DNA of 64,000 bases from a bacterium SCSIO 12827 (lineage in GTDB: Bacteria; Pseudomonadota; Alphaproteobacteria; Rhodospirillales; Casp-alpha2): assembly GCA_024397995.1 (NCBI GenBank), contig CP073746.1, forward strand, positions 3,088,501-3,152,500, read 5' to 3'. The number at the start of each line of letters is the position of its first letter. The first letter of the stretch is position 1. The notes below the pieces were generated by a model that saw only the letters and a program-made list of their open reading frames with translations, made no database searches and was not told where the DNA came from. Below are positions 49,984-59,280 of the stretch, in pieces. The translations under genes were made by a program, and so were the position numbers.

Positions 49984-51143
49984 TTGGCGCTCTCTTCGGC
50001 CTTCAGGGACACCCAGTAGGCGCCGTCCAGCGGCACGGGCTGGAACCGTTGGAACAAGGTCTCCAGGGTCTTGCGGGGATCGAGTTTCGGGAACCGGTCC
50101 GGATGGATCCATTTGGCCATCGCCTGGACCGCCGCCACGTTCATCGGCGTGTTGTAGAAATTGTGCCAGATCGCATGGGCGCGACCCGCCTGCACGGCCT
50201 TAAGACCGCTGATCGTCCGGCGCTGTGTCGCCTGCAAAAGGGTGTCGCGCGCGGAGGTTTCGTCGGCGCTCGGCCCCAGGACGATGCGCCCGGGCTTCGG
50301 ATATTTGACCCCGGCGGCGCCGATCGCCGTGCCCATGTAGATGTCGGGCTGGGCGACCAGAAGATATTCCGGGTTTAGCAACCCGTAGGCGCCGGGCACC
50401 TTGCCCTCGGCGATATTGATGCCGCCGGCCCAGTCGATGAAGCGGCCCATCATGCCTTCGTTCATGGTGGCGCAGCAGTCCTCCCGACCGCCGACGTGAA
50501 TTTCGATGAACACCTTGGGCTTGTCGGTAACGCCCTTGAGGCCGTCTTCGACCCGCTTCAGTTCGGCCGCATAGAAATCATTGAATGCCTTGGCCTCGAC
50601 CTCGCGGCCCATGATCCGCCCCAGGAGGTCGATGCTTTTCGGCGTATTGATCAGGGGCTCGATCCGGAAATCGACCACCACCACCGGAACGCCGGCGGCA
50701 GCCAGACGGTCGAGGATCGCCTTGTGCCGCGCCCCCGGACCATGGCCGGAACCCAGTCCGAAGATGGCGACGTCGGGTTTCACGCTGATGGATTTTTCCA
50801 GGGAAAAGGATTCGGCACTGCCGTGGCCGATCTGGGGAATATCCTTGATCCGGGGAAAGGCCTTCACGTACTGGGCGAAGCCGGCGGAATCGAAGCGCTC
50901 GAAATCACCCATCATGCCGACGATGCGGTCGGACGGATCGCTGGGGTCGAGAATTGCCAGGGTCGGGACGAACCGGCCTTCGCCCAGGATCAAGGTCTTG
51001 ACGGGTACGTCCAGCGTGACCTGGCGCCCGGCCAAATCGGTCACCGTGATCGTTTCCGCGGCCTGGGCCGGGTGGGACACAAGGCCTGATATCAAAATCA
51101 GGGCCGCCGTCAGCATGGTCAGGGGTATCGGTGCGCGCATCAT
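49980..51143 (-). CDS. Periplasmic iron/haem ABC binding protein
   Basis: A 387-residue periplasmic binding protein of the FecB/BtuF type with a signal peptide (MLTAALILISGLVSHPAQA). TITVTDLAGRQVTLDVP is the usual mature start, and PDVAIFGLGSGHGPGARHKAI and AKWIHPDRFPKLDPR fit the family. It gives an iron complex to the FecCD permease. The ligand cannot be decided. It overlaps the permease start by four bases and follows the TonB receptor gene by 138 bases. Confidence 0.85.
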   Translation of the reverse strand: MMRAPIPLTMLTAALILISGLVSHPAQAAETITVTDLAGRQVTLDVPVKTLILGEGRFVPTLAILDPSDPSDRIVGMMGDFERFDSAGFAQYVKAFPRIKDIPQIGHGSAESFSLEKSISVKPDVAIFGLGSGHGPGARHKAILDRLAAAGVPVVVVDFRIEPLINTPKSIDLLGRIMGREVEAKAFNDFYAAELKRVEDGLKGVTDKPKVFIEIHVGGREDCCATMNEGMMGRFIDWAGGINIAEGKVPGAYGLLNPEYLLVAQPDIYMGTAIGAAGVKYPKPGRIVLGPSADETSARDTLLQATQRRTISGLKAVQAGRAHAIWHNFYNTPMNVAAVQAMAKWIHPDRFPKLDPRKTLETLFQRFQPVPLDGAYWVSLKAEESAK

Positions 51144-51281
51144 TCCATCGTTCCTCGTCTCGTGTTTCTGTCCGGGAGATTCTGCACCACGCGCGGACGC
51201 GCGGAACGGGCGCCGCCCCCGGCGATGCGAAGATCGTCTGGGGGCGGGCCCGCCGCGCGATAACCGACAGTCCGGTTCGGG

Positions 51282-53303
51282 TCAGAAATCCAATTTGGCG
51301 CTCAGCAGAAAGGTTCTCCCGGGTTCGTAATAGGGTGAGGCTTGGCTATTGTCGGCATTGGCCGATGTCGCCCGGTCGACGTAGGTATGGTCGAACAGGT
51401 TCTTGACGTCGGCGCGCAGCTTCAGATTGCCGAGTTCCATGTCGCCGATCTTTTCCGGCGTCCATTGGGCGTAGATGTTAACGACGCCATATCCGGGCGC
51501 CGGGGCCGCGCCGTTGTCGTCGTTCATCACCGCGAATTCGTTGGTGGTGCCCAGGCGCAGCCCCCATTGTGGGAACGTGTGGGCGGCTTCAAGCGTGAAG
51601 ATTTCACCCATGTTGAAGCCATGATAGGACGCGCTGCCGGTCACCAGGACCTCACCGTTGGCGCGCAGGTTCTGGGACGAGAAGGTCGCGCGCAGGAAGC
51701 CGTCGCCGTAGGTGTACTTGCCCGACAGGTTGAAGCCGCGCGACAGGATGTTCAGGTTGTCCTGACGGTTGCCGCTGCCGCGATTGTGGGAGCCGTTGAT
51801 GCGGGTGATGAAATAGTGGGCGTCGCCCGAGAACGGGCCGTGGTCGCCCTTGAACCCGGCCTTGTAGTTCATGGCGCGTGACGCGCTCAGGTCCGTGTAA
51901 TTCCACGACGCCGTCAAGTTGTAGATCAGCGATTCACCCAGCGGAATGCCGCCCCAGGTGGTGCCGGCGCCACCGTAGGCGGTCAGACCCTGAACCACAT
52001 CGTATTCCGCGTTTACGTTGCCACTGACGCCGCTTGTGCTGATATGGGTGCCGTCGACACCGTTGAACCATTGCTTGTCGAAGCGCCCGCCGAAGGACAC
52101 GCGAACATCGTCGGTCATCTTCAGGCGCGCCTGGGCAAAGGCCCCGACGTTCTTGGAGATTTCGTTGTTACCAAAGGGCGCATTGGCAGGACCGAAACCG
52201 GGGCGGGACCCGAAACTGTTCTCGCCCTTGTCGCGGAAGAAGTCGACACCGACGGTGACGCTGCCGGTCCGCGCGACACCCAGGTTGGTGGTGAAGGTGT
52301 TGGCGAGTTTGCCCGAATAGCTGGACGTCTTGGAATTTACATTGTGGCTGCCGCCGATCGCCAGCCTGTCGATGTCTAGGCGGATTTCATTGTAGGAGAA
52401 CACGAATTCCGGATTGATCATCTCCGTCGGCGCTTCGTCCTTGTAGGTCACGCCGAAGGCTTTGCGCTGATAGGAATGGGGGATCGGCTGCGAGCCGTTG
52501 GCCAGGCTCGCGAAATTGACCCGGTTGGGGCGGATGCCCTCATCCTGCAGGAAGCTCGAATTGAATTCGATGCGGTCACCGCCCTGGCCGGTCCAGGCAG
52601 CCTTGCCCAGGAAGGTCTTCATCTTAGGCGCGGAGCCGGCGATCTCGCGGTCGGCGCCGTCATGGTAGTTGTTGGCGTTGTCGTAAGACCCGTGGGTCAT
52701 GACCTCGAAGCCCTGGGCCTGCCCGGCGAAGGTCAGGTTGGGGCTGTGCAGATCGGTGTCCGATTCATAATGGTACTTGGCGGTGCCGCCGAACAACTGG
52801 CCCGGGTCCAGAATATCGCGGGCGTCCTTGGTCTCGTAAGCGATGGAACCGCCGAGCGTGCCCGGTCCGACGTCGGCGGGCGCCACGCCCGTCTCGACAC
52901 GCACGGATTTCAACAGCGACGGGTCGATCACCGCCGTGCCCATGTGGTGGAAGGTCGTGCCGACCTGACGGGCGCCGTCGATCTTTACGTTCAGGTTTGA
53001 GTCCTCGATGCCGTTGACGTAGGACTTGCGCGCCAAATCCGCACCGCCGCCGACCTTGACCCCGGCTTCGCCCTGAAACACGTCCTTGATGTCGATGGGG
53101 TTGGCCTGCTCCAACTCTTCCTGACCGATCTGATAGCCGCCCGGCGCGACTTCTGTCGCGGTCACGGAAATCGGCGCCAGCACCGTCGCGTCTTGAGCCA
53201 CCGCCGGGCCGGCGGGAATCAGCAGGGCCACGGTGGCCGTGCCGCAAAGAAGAGCAGAGAGCAGAGCAGGACGGCGGGCGCCCCGGGATCGGGTGGTTGA
53301 CAT
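51282..53303 (-). CDS. TonB-dependent outer-membrane receptor
   Basis: A 673-residue TonB-dependent receptor without an STN domain. It has a signal peptide (ALLSALLCGTATVALLIPAGPAVA), a TonB-box-like stretch (APISVTATEV), a plug (about 50-180: QEELEQANPIDIKDVFQGEAGV...IDGARQVGTTFHHMGTAVID...GGSIAYETK), and a barrel ending in Phe (LSAKLDF). It probably imports ferri-siderophore or haem; the haem receptor FRAP/NPNL box is not obvious. ATG 53303 follows GAGG. A Fur box lies about 35 bases upstream and an AraC gene is divergent. It heads an operon with ABC importer and TonB. Confidence 0.9.
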   Translation of the reverse strand: MSTTRSRGARRPALLSALLCGTATVALLIPAGPAVAQDATVLAPISVTATEVAPGGYQIGQEELEQANPIDIKDVFQGEAGVKVGGGADLARKSYVNGIEDSNLNVKIDGARQVGTTFHHMGTAVIDPSLLKSVRVETGVAPADVGPGTLGGSIAYETKDARDILDPGQLFGGTAKYHYESDTDLHSPNLTFAGQAQGFEVMTHGSYDNANNYHDGADREIAGSAPKMKTFLGKAAWTGQGGDRIEFNSSFLQDEGIRPNRVNFASLANGSQPIPHSYQRKAFGVTYKDEAPTEMINPEFVFSYNEIRLDIDRLAIGGSHNVNSKTSSYSGKLANTFTTNLGVARTGSVTVGVDFFRDKGENSFGSRPGFGPANAPFGNNEISKNVGAFAQARLKMTDDVRVSFGGRFDKQWFNGVDGTHISTSGVSGNVNAEYDVVQGLTAYGGAGTTWGGIPLGESLIYNLTASWNYTDLSASRAMNYKAGFKGDHGPFSGDAHYFITRINGSHNRGSGNRQDNLNILSRGFNLSGKYTYGDGFLRATFSSQNLRANGEVLVTGSASYHGFNMGEIFTLEAAHTFPQWGLRLGTTNEFAVMNDDNGAAPAPGYGVVNIYAQWTPEKIGDMELGNLKLRADVKNLFDHTYVDRATSANADNSQASPYYEPGRTFLLSAKLDF

Positions 53304-53336
53304 TGTGGTCCTCGATTGGTCGTTGCCGCTTGTATT

Positions 53337-53356
53337 AAGAATGCTTCTCATTATCA
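53337..53356 (-). promoter_or_regulatory. Fur box before the TonB receptor gene
   Basis: Read on the minus strand, TGATAATGAGAAGCATTCTT closely matches the Fur consensus. It lies 34-53 bases upstream of the receptor start. Strong iron-repression candidate by sequence match. The rest of the 307-bp region between the divergent genes holds only the second AT-rich site listed next. Confidence 0.8.
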
Positions 53357-53514
53357 CTAGTCGGCAGCAACGACCATCATCGTGCCGTTTCAAAAAACAC
53401 ATTTTCTTTGTGAAAAATCGCAATTCGGCCCCGCCCCACTAGATTTCACCATCCCGGCCGGGCGATAGGCGAGTGGAAGCACTTTGGGTCGCAATAGGTG
53501 GCGCTTTACTAATT

Positions 53515-53538
53515 GCGAATAATTCTTATTATTAATGC
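53515..53538 (+). promoter_or_regulatory. Fur-like box before the AraC regulator gene
   Basis: GCGAATAATTCTTATTATTAATGC contains AATAA/TTATT arms and resembles an iron box. It lies about 75 bases before the AraC gene start, in the divergent region with the receptor operon. AraC autoregulation is also possible. Confidence 0.5.
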
Positions 53539-53610
53539 ATATGCGCAATGCCGATAAATCGGGCCACCGCCCGGCCCGGGTGGGATTAGTGGGAATTGAA
53601 GCTTAAGACC

Positions 53611-54660
53611 ATGGTCGATCGAACAATCGTGGAGGTCAGCCCCCGACGGTTCCGGCCGGTGGACACTGCGGTGACCAGCGCCGACCTGCAGGAAATGGCC
53701 GTCAATACCGATGCCGAGACGTTCCACATCTCGGCGCCCGTTCTTGCGCGCAAAGACACGGCAATCCTTGGGCGTATGAATAACGTGCGCGGCCATTCCG
53801 GCCTGTTCGTGCATGCCACGGATACGGTCGAGGCCCATGACCTGCTGGCTGAATGGGAAATGTCCCCTGCCTGCACGGTCGCGGTCATGCTCGAAGGGGA
53901 CCTGGTGGTCAAGCTCGACGGGTTGGATGTCCGCCTGGGCCCGGGGGCGGGTCAGGACGGCGCGACCGGGCATATCTGGTCACTGACCCAGGTTTCCAAG
54001 ATGGTTCGCCTGTCGCGCAAGGGGACGCGCGTGCGCAAGGTCATCATCACCGTGCCCTGGGACTGGATTGATCGCATCCTCGCAGACAAGGACCTGCCCA
54101 ACCGCAACCTGGCCCGATTTGCAGCAACCCATCGCGGCTATGCCACGTGGCGGCCGTCCCTACGTGCGGTCGCCCTGGCCGAACAGATCATCAATCCCTC
54201 CCGCGCGCCGGCGCCGCTGGCCCGGATGTCTGTCGAAAGCCGCGCCATCGAAATCCTGCGGGAAGCGCTGGAAAGCCTTATCGCCACAGAGACCGAAGCC
54301 CCCTGTGCGGCACCCGCGACGAAGACACAGGCGAAGGCTCAGGCTGTGCGCGCCTATGTCCGCGCCCGTTATACGGAAAACCCTCCATTGAAACGGATGG
54401 CCCGGGATCTGGGGATGAGCGTCGGAACGATGCAGACCGCCTTCAAATCGGTCTATGGCCGCACCATTGCCGATTTCTGCCGGGAACTGCGCCTGGAGCA
54501 CGCCCGCATCGCCATTGAACGCGAGGGCAAGAGCGTCGCCGAAGCGGCCTATGGCGCGGGATATTCTAATCCGGCCAATTTCTCAACGGCATTCAAGCGA
54601 CAGTTCGGGTTAAACCCGTCCGAGGCCCGCGCAGACCGCGCCACTCCCCCCGCTCTCTGA
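53611..54660 (+). CDS. AraC family regulator of siderophore/haem uptake
   Basis: A 349-residue AraC-type regulator with an N-terminal effector part (about 1-230) and a C-terminal double helix-turn-helix (about 255-349): MARDLGMSVGTMQTAFKSVYGRTIADFCRELRLEHARIAIEREGKSVAEAAYGAGYSNPANFSTAFKR is typical, here shown only in part by the motifs GMSVGTMQTAFKSVYG and GYSNPANFSTAFKRQFG. Such PchR-like AraC regulators sit beside siderophore receptor operons and sense ferri-siderophore. ATG 53611 is chosen; TTG 53596 is also in frame. It is divergent from the receptor operon and likely activates it. Confidence 0.85.
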   Translation: MVDRTIVEVSPRRFRPVDTAVTSADLQEMAVNTDAETFHISAPVLARKDTAILGRMNNVRGHSGLFVHATDTVEAHDLLAEWEMSPACTVAVMLEGDLVVKLDGLDVRLGPGAGQDGATGHIWSLTQVSKMVRLSRKGTRVRKVIITVPWDWIDRILADKDLPNRNLARFAATHRGYATWRPSLRAVALAEQIINPSRAPAPLARMSVESRAIEILREALESLIATETEAPCAAPATKTQAKAQAVRAYVRARYTENPPLKRMARDLGMSVGTMQTAFKSVYGRTIADFCRELRLEHARIAIEREGKSVAEAAYGAGYSNPANFSTAFKRQFGLNPSEARADRATPPAL

Positions 54661-54725
54661 CTCCTGCCCCCCCTGCTTTCCATAGGTTTCCCCATGGATT
54701 TAAATGGCTGTGATATGTCCAAACA

Positions 54726-54762
54726 AAAAGCCCCCTAACCTGATGGTTTAGGGGGCTTTTTT
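54726..54762. terminator. Strong bidirectional terminator next to tRNA remnant
   Basis: AAAAGCCCCCTAA pairs with TTTAGGGGGCTTTT (one bulge) and is followed by T's on both strands. It ends the AraC gene and probably was the terminator of the tRNA gene read from the right on the minus strand. Confidence 0.85.
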
Positions 54763-54763
54763 G

Positions 54764-54809
<46 letters not shown>

Positions 54810-54984
54810 ATAGCTAACGACTCTTATCACGGATTACGCCTATACCCCATGAATGGTCATATTATATTGTTTTATATATGTTTTTATCCATATTTGGATT
54901 CATCATCGACGCTCACCGCTCTTGCATTTCTCCATAAATTGCTTCCATATTGCTTCCGTTGTTTTCCATGGAAGCGAGCCCGCC

Positions 54985-56145
54985 ATGCCCCGGATCAGCA
55001 AACGCCTTATCGACACCGCCCCGCCCAAGGACACAGATTACTTTATCTGGGATAGCGACATGCCCGGCTTCGGCCTTCGCGTCATGGCGTCCGGCAAGAA
55101 GTCCTTCATGGTCCAGTACCGCCACGGCGGGCGCACCCGTCGCGTGACCTTCGGGCGGGCGGGCGTCATGACGCCCGACGAAGCCCGCAAGGAAGCCCGT
55201 GAACTTCTGACGGCGGCGGGCAAGGGTGCCAGCCCGGCGGACGATATCCAAAAATATCGCAAGACGCCGACAGTCGCGGACATATGCGACCGGTTCATGA
55301 CGGAGTACGTGCCAACCCATTGCAAGACGAGCACGGAGAAGGAATACCAGCGGGCCATGGACCTGTTCATCAAGCCCGCCATCGGCCAACGCAAGATCAC
55401 GGACATTACCCGGACGGAGATTGCCAAGCTGCACCACGATTACCGGTCCAAGCCCTATCAGGCGAACCGCACCTTGGGCGTCCTCTCCGTCATGTTCAAT
55501 CAGTGCGAGATTTGGGGCCTGAGGCCGGACGGCTCCAACCCCTGCCGCCATGTGAAGAAATACGCCGAGAAAAAGCGGGAACGGTTCTTGTCGGAGGAAG
55601 AGTTAAAGCGCCTCTGGGCGACCCTGGACGCTTGTGAGGCGGACGGAAGCGAAAGCGCCGCCGCCTGCAACGCCTTCCGGCTTTTGATCCTGACGGGCTG
55701 CCGTCTGGGCGAGATACAGACCTTGAAATGGGAGTTCATCAAGCCGGGCGGCATCTATCTGCCCGAGTCCAAGACCGGGGCCAAGAAGGTCTATATCGGC
55801 CAGGATGTGCAAGAACTCCTAAAGGGCATCACGCCGGAAGAGGATAACCCCTACGTCATTCCCGGCACCGTCGAAGGTCATTATCTGACGGACCTGCAAA
55901 AGCCCTGGCGGCGCATCCGCAAGAAAGCGAAGCTGCCGGACGTTCGTATTCATGACCTCCGGCACTCCTTCGCGTCCTTCGGCCTCGCAAGCGGCCTTTC
56001 GCTGGCCGAGATTGGAAAGCTGTTAGGCCATTCCCAGGTTCAGACCACCGCCCGCTATGCCCACCTTGCGGAGAAGGTTGCGGAAGAAGCGGCCAACAAG
56101 ACCAGCGGCGGGATCATGGCCCACCTAAACGGGACAAAGGCCTAA
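54985..56145 (+). CDS. Tyrosine-type integrase of the island
   Basis: A 386-residue tyrosine recombinase with an N-terminal DUF4102/arm-binding domain (KRLIDTAPPKDTDYFIWDSDMPGFGLRVMASGKKSF), a core-binding domain (about 105-200) and a catalytic domain with Arg in TGCRLGEIQTLKW, HDLRHSFASFG, His in LGHSQVQTTARYAHL and the Tyr of ARYAHL. Such integrases use the 3' end of tRNA genes; the fragment lies just 175 bases away. The ATG at 54985 follows the conserved start; longer frames upstream have no homology-like sequence. Confidence 0.93.
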   Translation: MPRISKRLIDTAPPKDTDYFIWDSDMPGFGLRVMASGKKSFMVQYRHGGRTRRVTFGRAGVMTPDEARKEARELLTAAGKGASPADDIQKYRKTPTVADICDRFMTEYVPTHCKTSTEKEYQRAMDLFIKPAIGQRKITDITRTEIAKLHHDYRSKPYQANRTLGVLSVMFNQCEIWGLRPDGSNPCRHVKKYAEKKRERFLSEEELKRLWATLDACEADGSESAAACNAFRLLILTGCRLGEIQTLKWEFIKPGGIYLPESKTGAKKVYIGQDVQELLKGITPEEDNPYVIPGTVEGHYLTDLQKPWRRIRKKAKLPDVRIHDLRHSFASFGLASGLSLAEIGKLLGHSQVQTTARYAHLAEKVAEEAANKTSGGIMAHLNGTKA

Positions 56146-56185
56146 CCCCGTCTGACAAAAGCGACAATAGCGCCATTAGGTTCTG

Positions 56186-58513
56186 TCAGACGTTAACGAC
56201 CGGGTTAACTTCATAGTCCACCCGCTGCCGCCCCTTCGTCCCGCCGGTCCGGCTTGGGGCCGGTCGCAGCCATTCCGCCTCCACCAGAACGTCCACGGCA
56301 TCCCTTAAGGCGTCGCGGTCCTTAAGGGCCGGAATGCCGCCAGCCCGTTGCAGATCACGAAGGTTGATCCTGTCCGGCTTGGCCCGCTGCAACCACTTTG
56401 CCAGCGTCGCCGCGTCACGGTCGGCAGGCGACAAGGCCGCATCGCCGTATGCGCGTTCGGCCATCGGCTTGAAGTAGTCATCGATCATCATGATCGCCGC
56501 TTGGACCGCTTCCTCGCCGACCTGACGCAACGGAGCGAACTCCAAGGCGTCCCGCAAACCTTGCAGCGTTGCAGCCAGCCTTAAGCTGATACCGGGTAGT
56601 TTACCCCACCAACTCGCAAGCGGGCCTTCCGGCTCGCCATCCCTCTGTGCAATCCACCATATCTCGAACCGGGCTGCGGCTTCGTCCGTCAGGCTGACGA
56701 CGCGAGGAACCGGATTGCCATGGGCGTCTGACGCCATTTCGAGTCCATGGAGCGCCTTAAGGGCATTTCGAGCCTCTGCCCCCTGTGGAATCCCTTTAGG
56801 CCGCGCCAGGGGCGCAGGATCAGGCCAGACGAACAGAAAGCGGGCCGTCAATCCGTCGTCCGCTCCCTTAAGCAAGGTCGAGTTCAATCGGTCCGGTTGA
56901 ATACCACCCAGAACGGCGACAGAGAGATGGGGAATGGTCAATGGCTCGCCCGTCTTCACCCGGTCAACGACGAAGCTTCGGCCATTCCAGGCTTCCAGCC
57001 ACAATGCGCGGTCACCGCCCTCGCCTCCGGAGTAACGGTTGAAGCCCCCGAGCCAACCCGCCAGTTCATCACGCAGCATTAAGATGCCCTTGGGCTGATG
57101 GACCAGCACATTCATGATTGCTTCCGTCGTCGCATCGCCGATGCGGATGCGAGGCCGCTCGGGCCTTAAGGGCTCCCGTGCCGCGTCCGGCATCGCCGGC
57201 GGCGGTGTCCCGTTCTTCACCGATGCCTTAAGGGCATGTTCCCATTCTTCGCGGGCGAACTTGGCGGCGAGCGCCGCCGCGTCATATTCGGCCTTGCGGT
57301 CTTTAAAGGCCTCCGCCTTCTCCGCGTCCAGTTCGCCGATGATATCCATGACAGGTTCCATGGCCGGGCTCTTGCCGCTAGACGGTGAACCGACCAGCGC
57401 CGCCCAAAGATGGGCGGGTTCTTGCCATCCGTCCCACGGGCTGACGCGGACCGCGTTGCCGATCAGCGCCGAGGCCGTGACCAGCAAGGTCATGCCTACG
57501 TAATCCGCAGGTGCCGACTTGCCCTCGGCTTGGCGCGAGATCCATTCGGACCAATAGGAACCGAACAGGGAGGCCGGGAACGCGGGCGGTCGCCGCCGGG
57601 GATTGAGAACCGACATATCGGGCTCCCCCCATTCCCCCGTATCGGGGAAGAGTTCGATGGCCCGGCGTTCCATCCCCTTAAGCTTAAGGGGATGGGGGCC
57701 GTCGTCGTTGGCTGGTTCTTTAAAAGGCCCGTCGCCTTTAAAAGCATCCGACCCCTTAAGGGAACAATCCCCTTTAAAGGGATCGTTCCCTTTAAAGGTT
57801 TCCGCGTTGGCCGCCCCTTTAGCTTTAGCTAAGGCGTCGGTGCCGGTCGCGTGACGTAACAGACATCGAAGTTCATCCAACCCCCAGCCCCCGGCGATGG
57901 CGTCCGCCGCGTCCCAGCCCTTACGTAACGTATACGTAGGGGTCGCGCTGCCCGTTACGTTACGTAGGAACGTTTCCGAGATGGGCAGGATCGAGACCGG
58001 GGCCGTCCCCGTTACGTTAAGGCATTCGGCGAGCTGCTCCGCGAACTTGAAGCCGGGCGCGTCGAAATCCGGCCAAACGATGACCGCGCGCCCCTTAAGG
58101 AGCGACAGGTCGGCGCGGGCGACACCGTTGCAGCCGCCGAACACCGTTGACGCCAGAATGCCGAGGTCGTTGAGCGCGTCGGCGCACTTTTCACCCTCGA
58201 CCATGACGACGGGCGGCGGATCATCTTCCGCCGCCGTCGCCCGGATCAGGTCGAGCCTGTAAAGGGGCCGGACCACCGGGCCGCACCAGCCCGACCGTTC
58301 AAGGTCGTAGGGCCGGAAGGTCTTGCGGGGCCTATCGTCGCTATTGTCGCTTTTGTCATAGCGGTAGACGACGCAGACGCCCTTCCCCTCTTCGTCCACG
58401 TACACGTAACGGGCATCGGGCTTACCGAGTTTGGGAAAGCCCTCGGGGGCCGCCGCCGGAACCGGCAAGCGGGGGTAGCCGGTCCCGGTATTGTCATAGG
58501 CCCGATCAGTCAT
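56186..58513 (-). CDS. TOPRIM/DUF3987 primase-helicase-like protein with hexapeptide repeats
   Basis: A 775-residue replication-type protein. The N-terminal 250 residues have a primase-like TOPRIM region (VVMVEGEKCADALNDLGI...AVIVWPDFDAPGF). The C-terminal part (about 340-700) is DUF3987 with a Walker A-like ALVGSPSSGKSPAMEPV. Between them (about 255-305) is a linker of five degenerate hexapeptides (TFKG, DPFKG, CSLKG, DAFKG, GPFKE types). It probably starts replication of the excised element. It overlaps the upstream small gene by eight bases. The codons around Leu-Lys and Phe-Lys are unlike its host: nearly all use CTTAAG or TTTAAA. Confidence 0.8.
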   Translation of the reverse strand: MTDRAYDNTGTGYPRLPVPAAAPEGFPKLGKPDARYVYVDEEGKGVCVVYRYDKSDNSDDRPRKTFRPYDLERSGWCGPVVRPLYRLDLIRATAAEDDPPPVVMVEGEKCADALNDLGILASTVFGGCNGVARADLSLLKGRAVIVWPDFDAPGFKFAEQLAECLNVTGTAPVSILPISETFLRNVTGSATPTYTLRKGWDAADAIAGGWGLDELRCLLRHATGTDALAKAKGAANAETFKGNDPFKGDCSLKGSDAFKGDGPFKEPANDDGPHPLKLKGMERRAIELFPDTGEWGEPDMSVLNPRRRPPAFPASLFGSYWSEWISRQAEGKSAPADYVGMTLLVTASALIGNAVRVSPWDGWQEPAHLWAALVGSPSSGKSPAMEPVMDIIGELDAEKAEAFKDRKAEYDAAALAAKFAREEWEHALKASVKNGTPPPAMPDAAREPLRPERPRIRIGDATTEAIMNVLVHQPKGILMLRDELAGWLGGFNRYSGGEGGDRALWLEAWNGRSFVVDRVKTGEPLTIPHLSVAVLGGIQPDRLNSTLLKGADDGLTARFLFVWPDPAPLARPKGIPQGAEARNALKALHGLEMASDAHGNPVPRVVSLTDEAAARFEIWWIAQRDGEPEGPLASWWGKLPGISLRLAATLQGLRDALEFAPLRQVGEEAVQAAIMMIDDYFKPMAERAYGDAALSPADRDAATLAKWLQRAKPDRINLRDLQRAGGIPALKDRDALRDAVDVLVEAEWLRPAPSRTGGTKGRQRVDYEVNPVVNV
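57674..57796. repeat. Array of TTTAAA/CTTAAG palindromes spaced exactly 18 bp
   Basis: Palindromic cores start at 57719 (TTTAAA), 57737 (TTTAAA), 57755 (CTTAAG), 57773 (TTTAAA) and 57791 (TTTAAA), each 18 bases apart, most flanked by CC/GG. An 18-bp perfect palindrome CCCCTTAAGCTTAAGGGG lies at 57674-57691. They are in the coding sequence of the hexapeptide linker of the primase-like protein. Confidence 0.8.
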
Positions 58514-58811
58514 GGCGCACCCCCAGGTAGTCGGCGAGCCGCCGCGCCGCTTCGGCCTGGCTGATATCGGCAAGGTAGGCCGCGAGACTAATCACGTCCC
58601 CGCCCCGGTCGCCCGTGGCGAAGTCGGCCCATTTGCCGGTCCGCAGGTTGATCTTGAAGGAGCCCGGATGGCGGTCGAACCGCGTCGGGTTGCGGGCGAC
58701 CCATTCCCCCGACACGAGACGGCCATCGCAGACCCAGTTGGTCAGGAGATCGGGCAGGCGCCGCAGCGCCGCCCGGTTCACCTTCTTGAAGTTGATCCGC
58801 TTAGTTGTCAT
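58506..58811 (-). CDS. Small primase-associated/zinc-type protein of the island
   Basis: A 101-residue protein (MTTKRINFKKVNRAALRRLPDLLTNWVCDGRLVSGEWVARNP...) with a TGKWADFATGDRGGDVISLAAYLADIS stretch like the primase 'GKFHDFATGEGGD' region of phage and island primases (CHC2-zinc-like end). It lies immediately before the TOPRIM/DUF3987 gene, overlapping it by eight bases, and overlaps the AlpA-like gene by eleven. It may be a separate N-terminal part of a split primase. ATG 58811 is used. Confidence 0.72.
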   Translation of the reverse strand: MTTKRINFKKVNRAALRRLPDLLTNWVCDGRLVSGEWVARNPTRFDRHPGSFKINLRTGKWADFATGDRGGDVISLAAYLADISQAEAARRLADYLGVRHD

Positions 58812-59055
58812 TGGCCGCCTCCGTCGTCGAAGCAACCAAGAGGCTTTCCGCCCATTCGATCAGGTCACGACGACGGTAACGGACGGACCGGCCCGAAACC
58901 TTGATGAACTTCGGCCCGCCGCCCCGGAGACGCCAGTTCTGCAAGGCGCGGACTGTGTAGCCGATGAAGCGTGCAGCTTCATCTTCGGCGATCATGCGGT
59001 CCAGGTAATCCGGATCGCGGGCGAGGGTTTGCGTTATGTATTCGAATTTGACCAT
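58801..59055 (-). CDS. AlpA/excisionase-like helix-turn-helix protein
   Basis: An 84-residue MerR-like winged helix (EDEAARFIGYTVRALQNWRLRGGGPKFIKVSGRSVRYRRRDLIEWAES), typical of AlpA and excisionases. These recognise att-site DNA or control integrase genes. It is the first gene of the replication cluster on the minus strand, with a 225-bp upstream region that holds its promoter. ATG 59055 is used. Confidence 0.85.
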   Translation of the reverse strand: MVKFEYITQTLARDPDYLDRMIAEDEAARFIGYTVRALQNWRLRGGGPKFIKVSGRSVRYRRRDLIEWAESLLVASTTEAANDN

Positions 59056-59280
59056 CGGTCATCCTTCCATTTGCGAAGGAGGACGCTCGATCATCATGAC
59101 CCCGGCCCGCCTTCGCTAAGTTGCGACGGGGGCAATTCGGTCATGTTCCAGGGGAACGAAAAATTCTGCACGGTTGACGATAATTGCAGCGGGCAAAGTG
59201 CGGCAATTACAGCGGCGGAATTGTGGGGTTTTTGAAGAAATGCAGGAAATCGCAACGGCCACACTCCACAAGTGCGACAA

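Noticed and set aside
57674..57796. CRISPR array
   Set aside because: The repeats are 6-10 bp palindromes inside one reading frame with no spacers; no cas genes.
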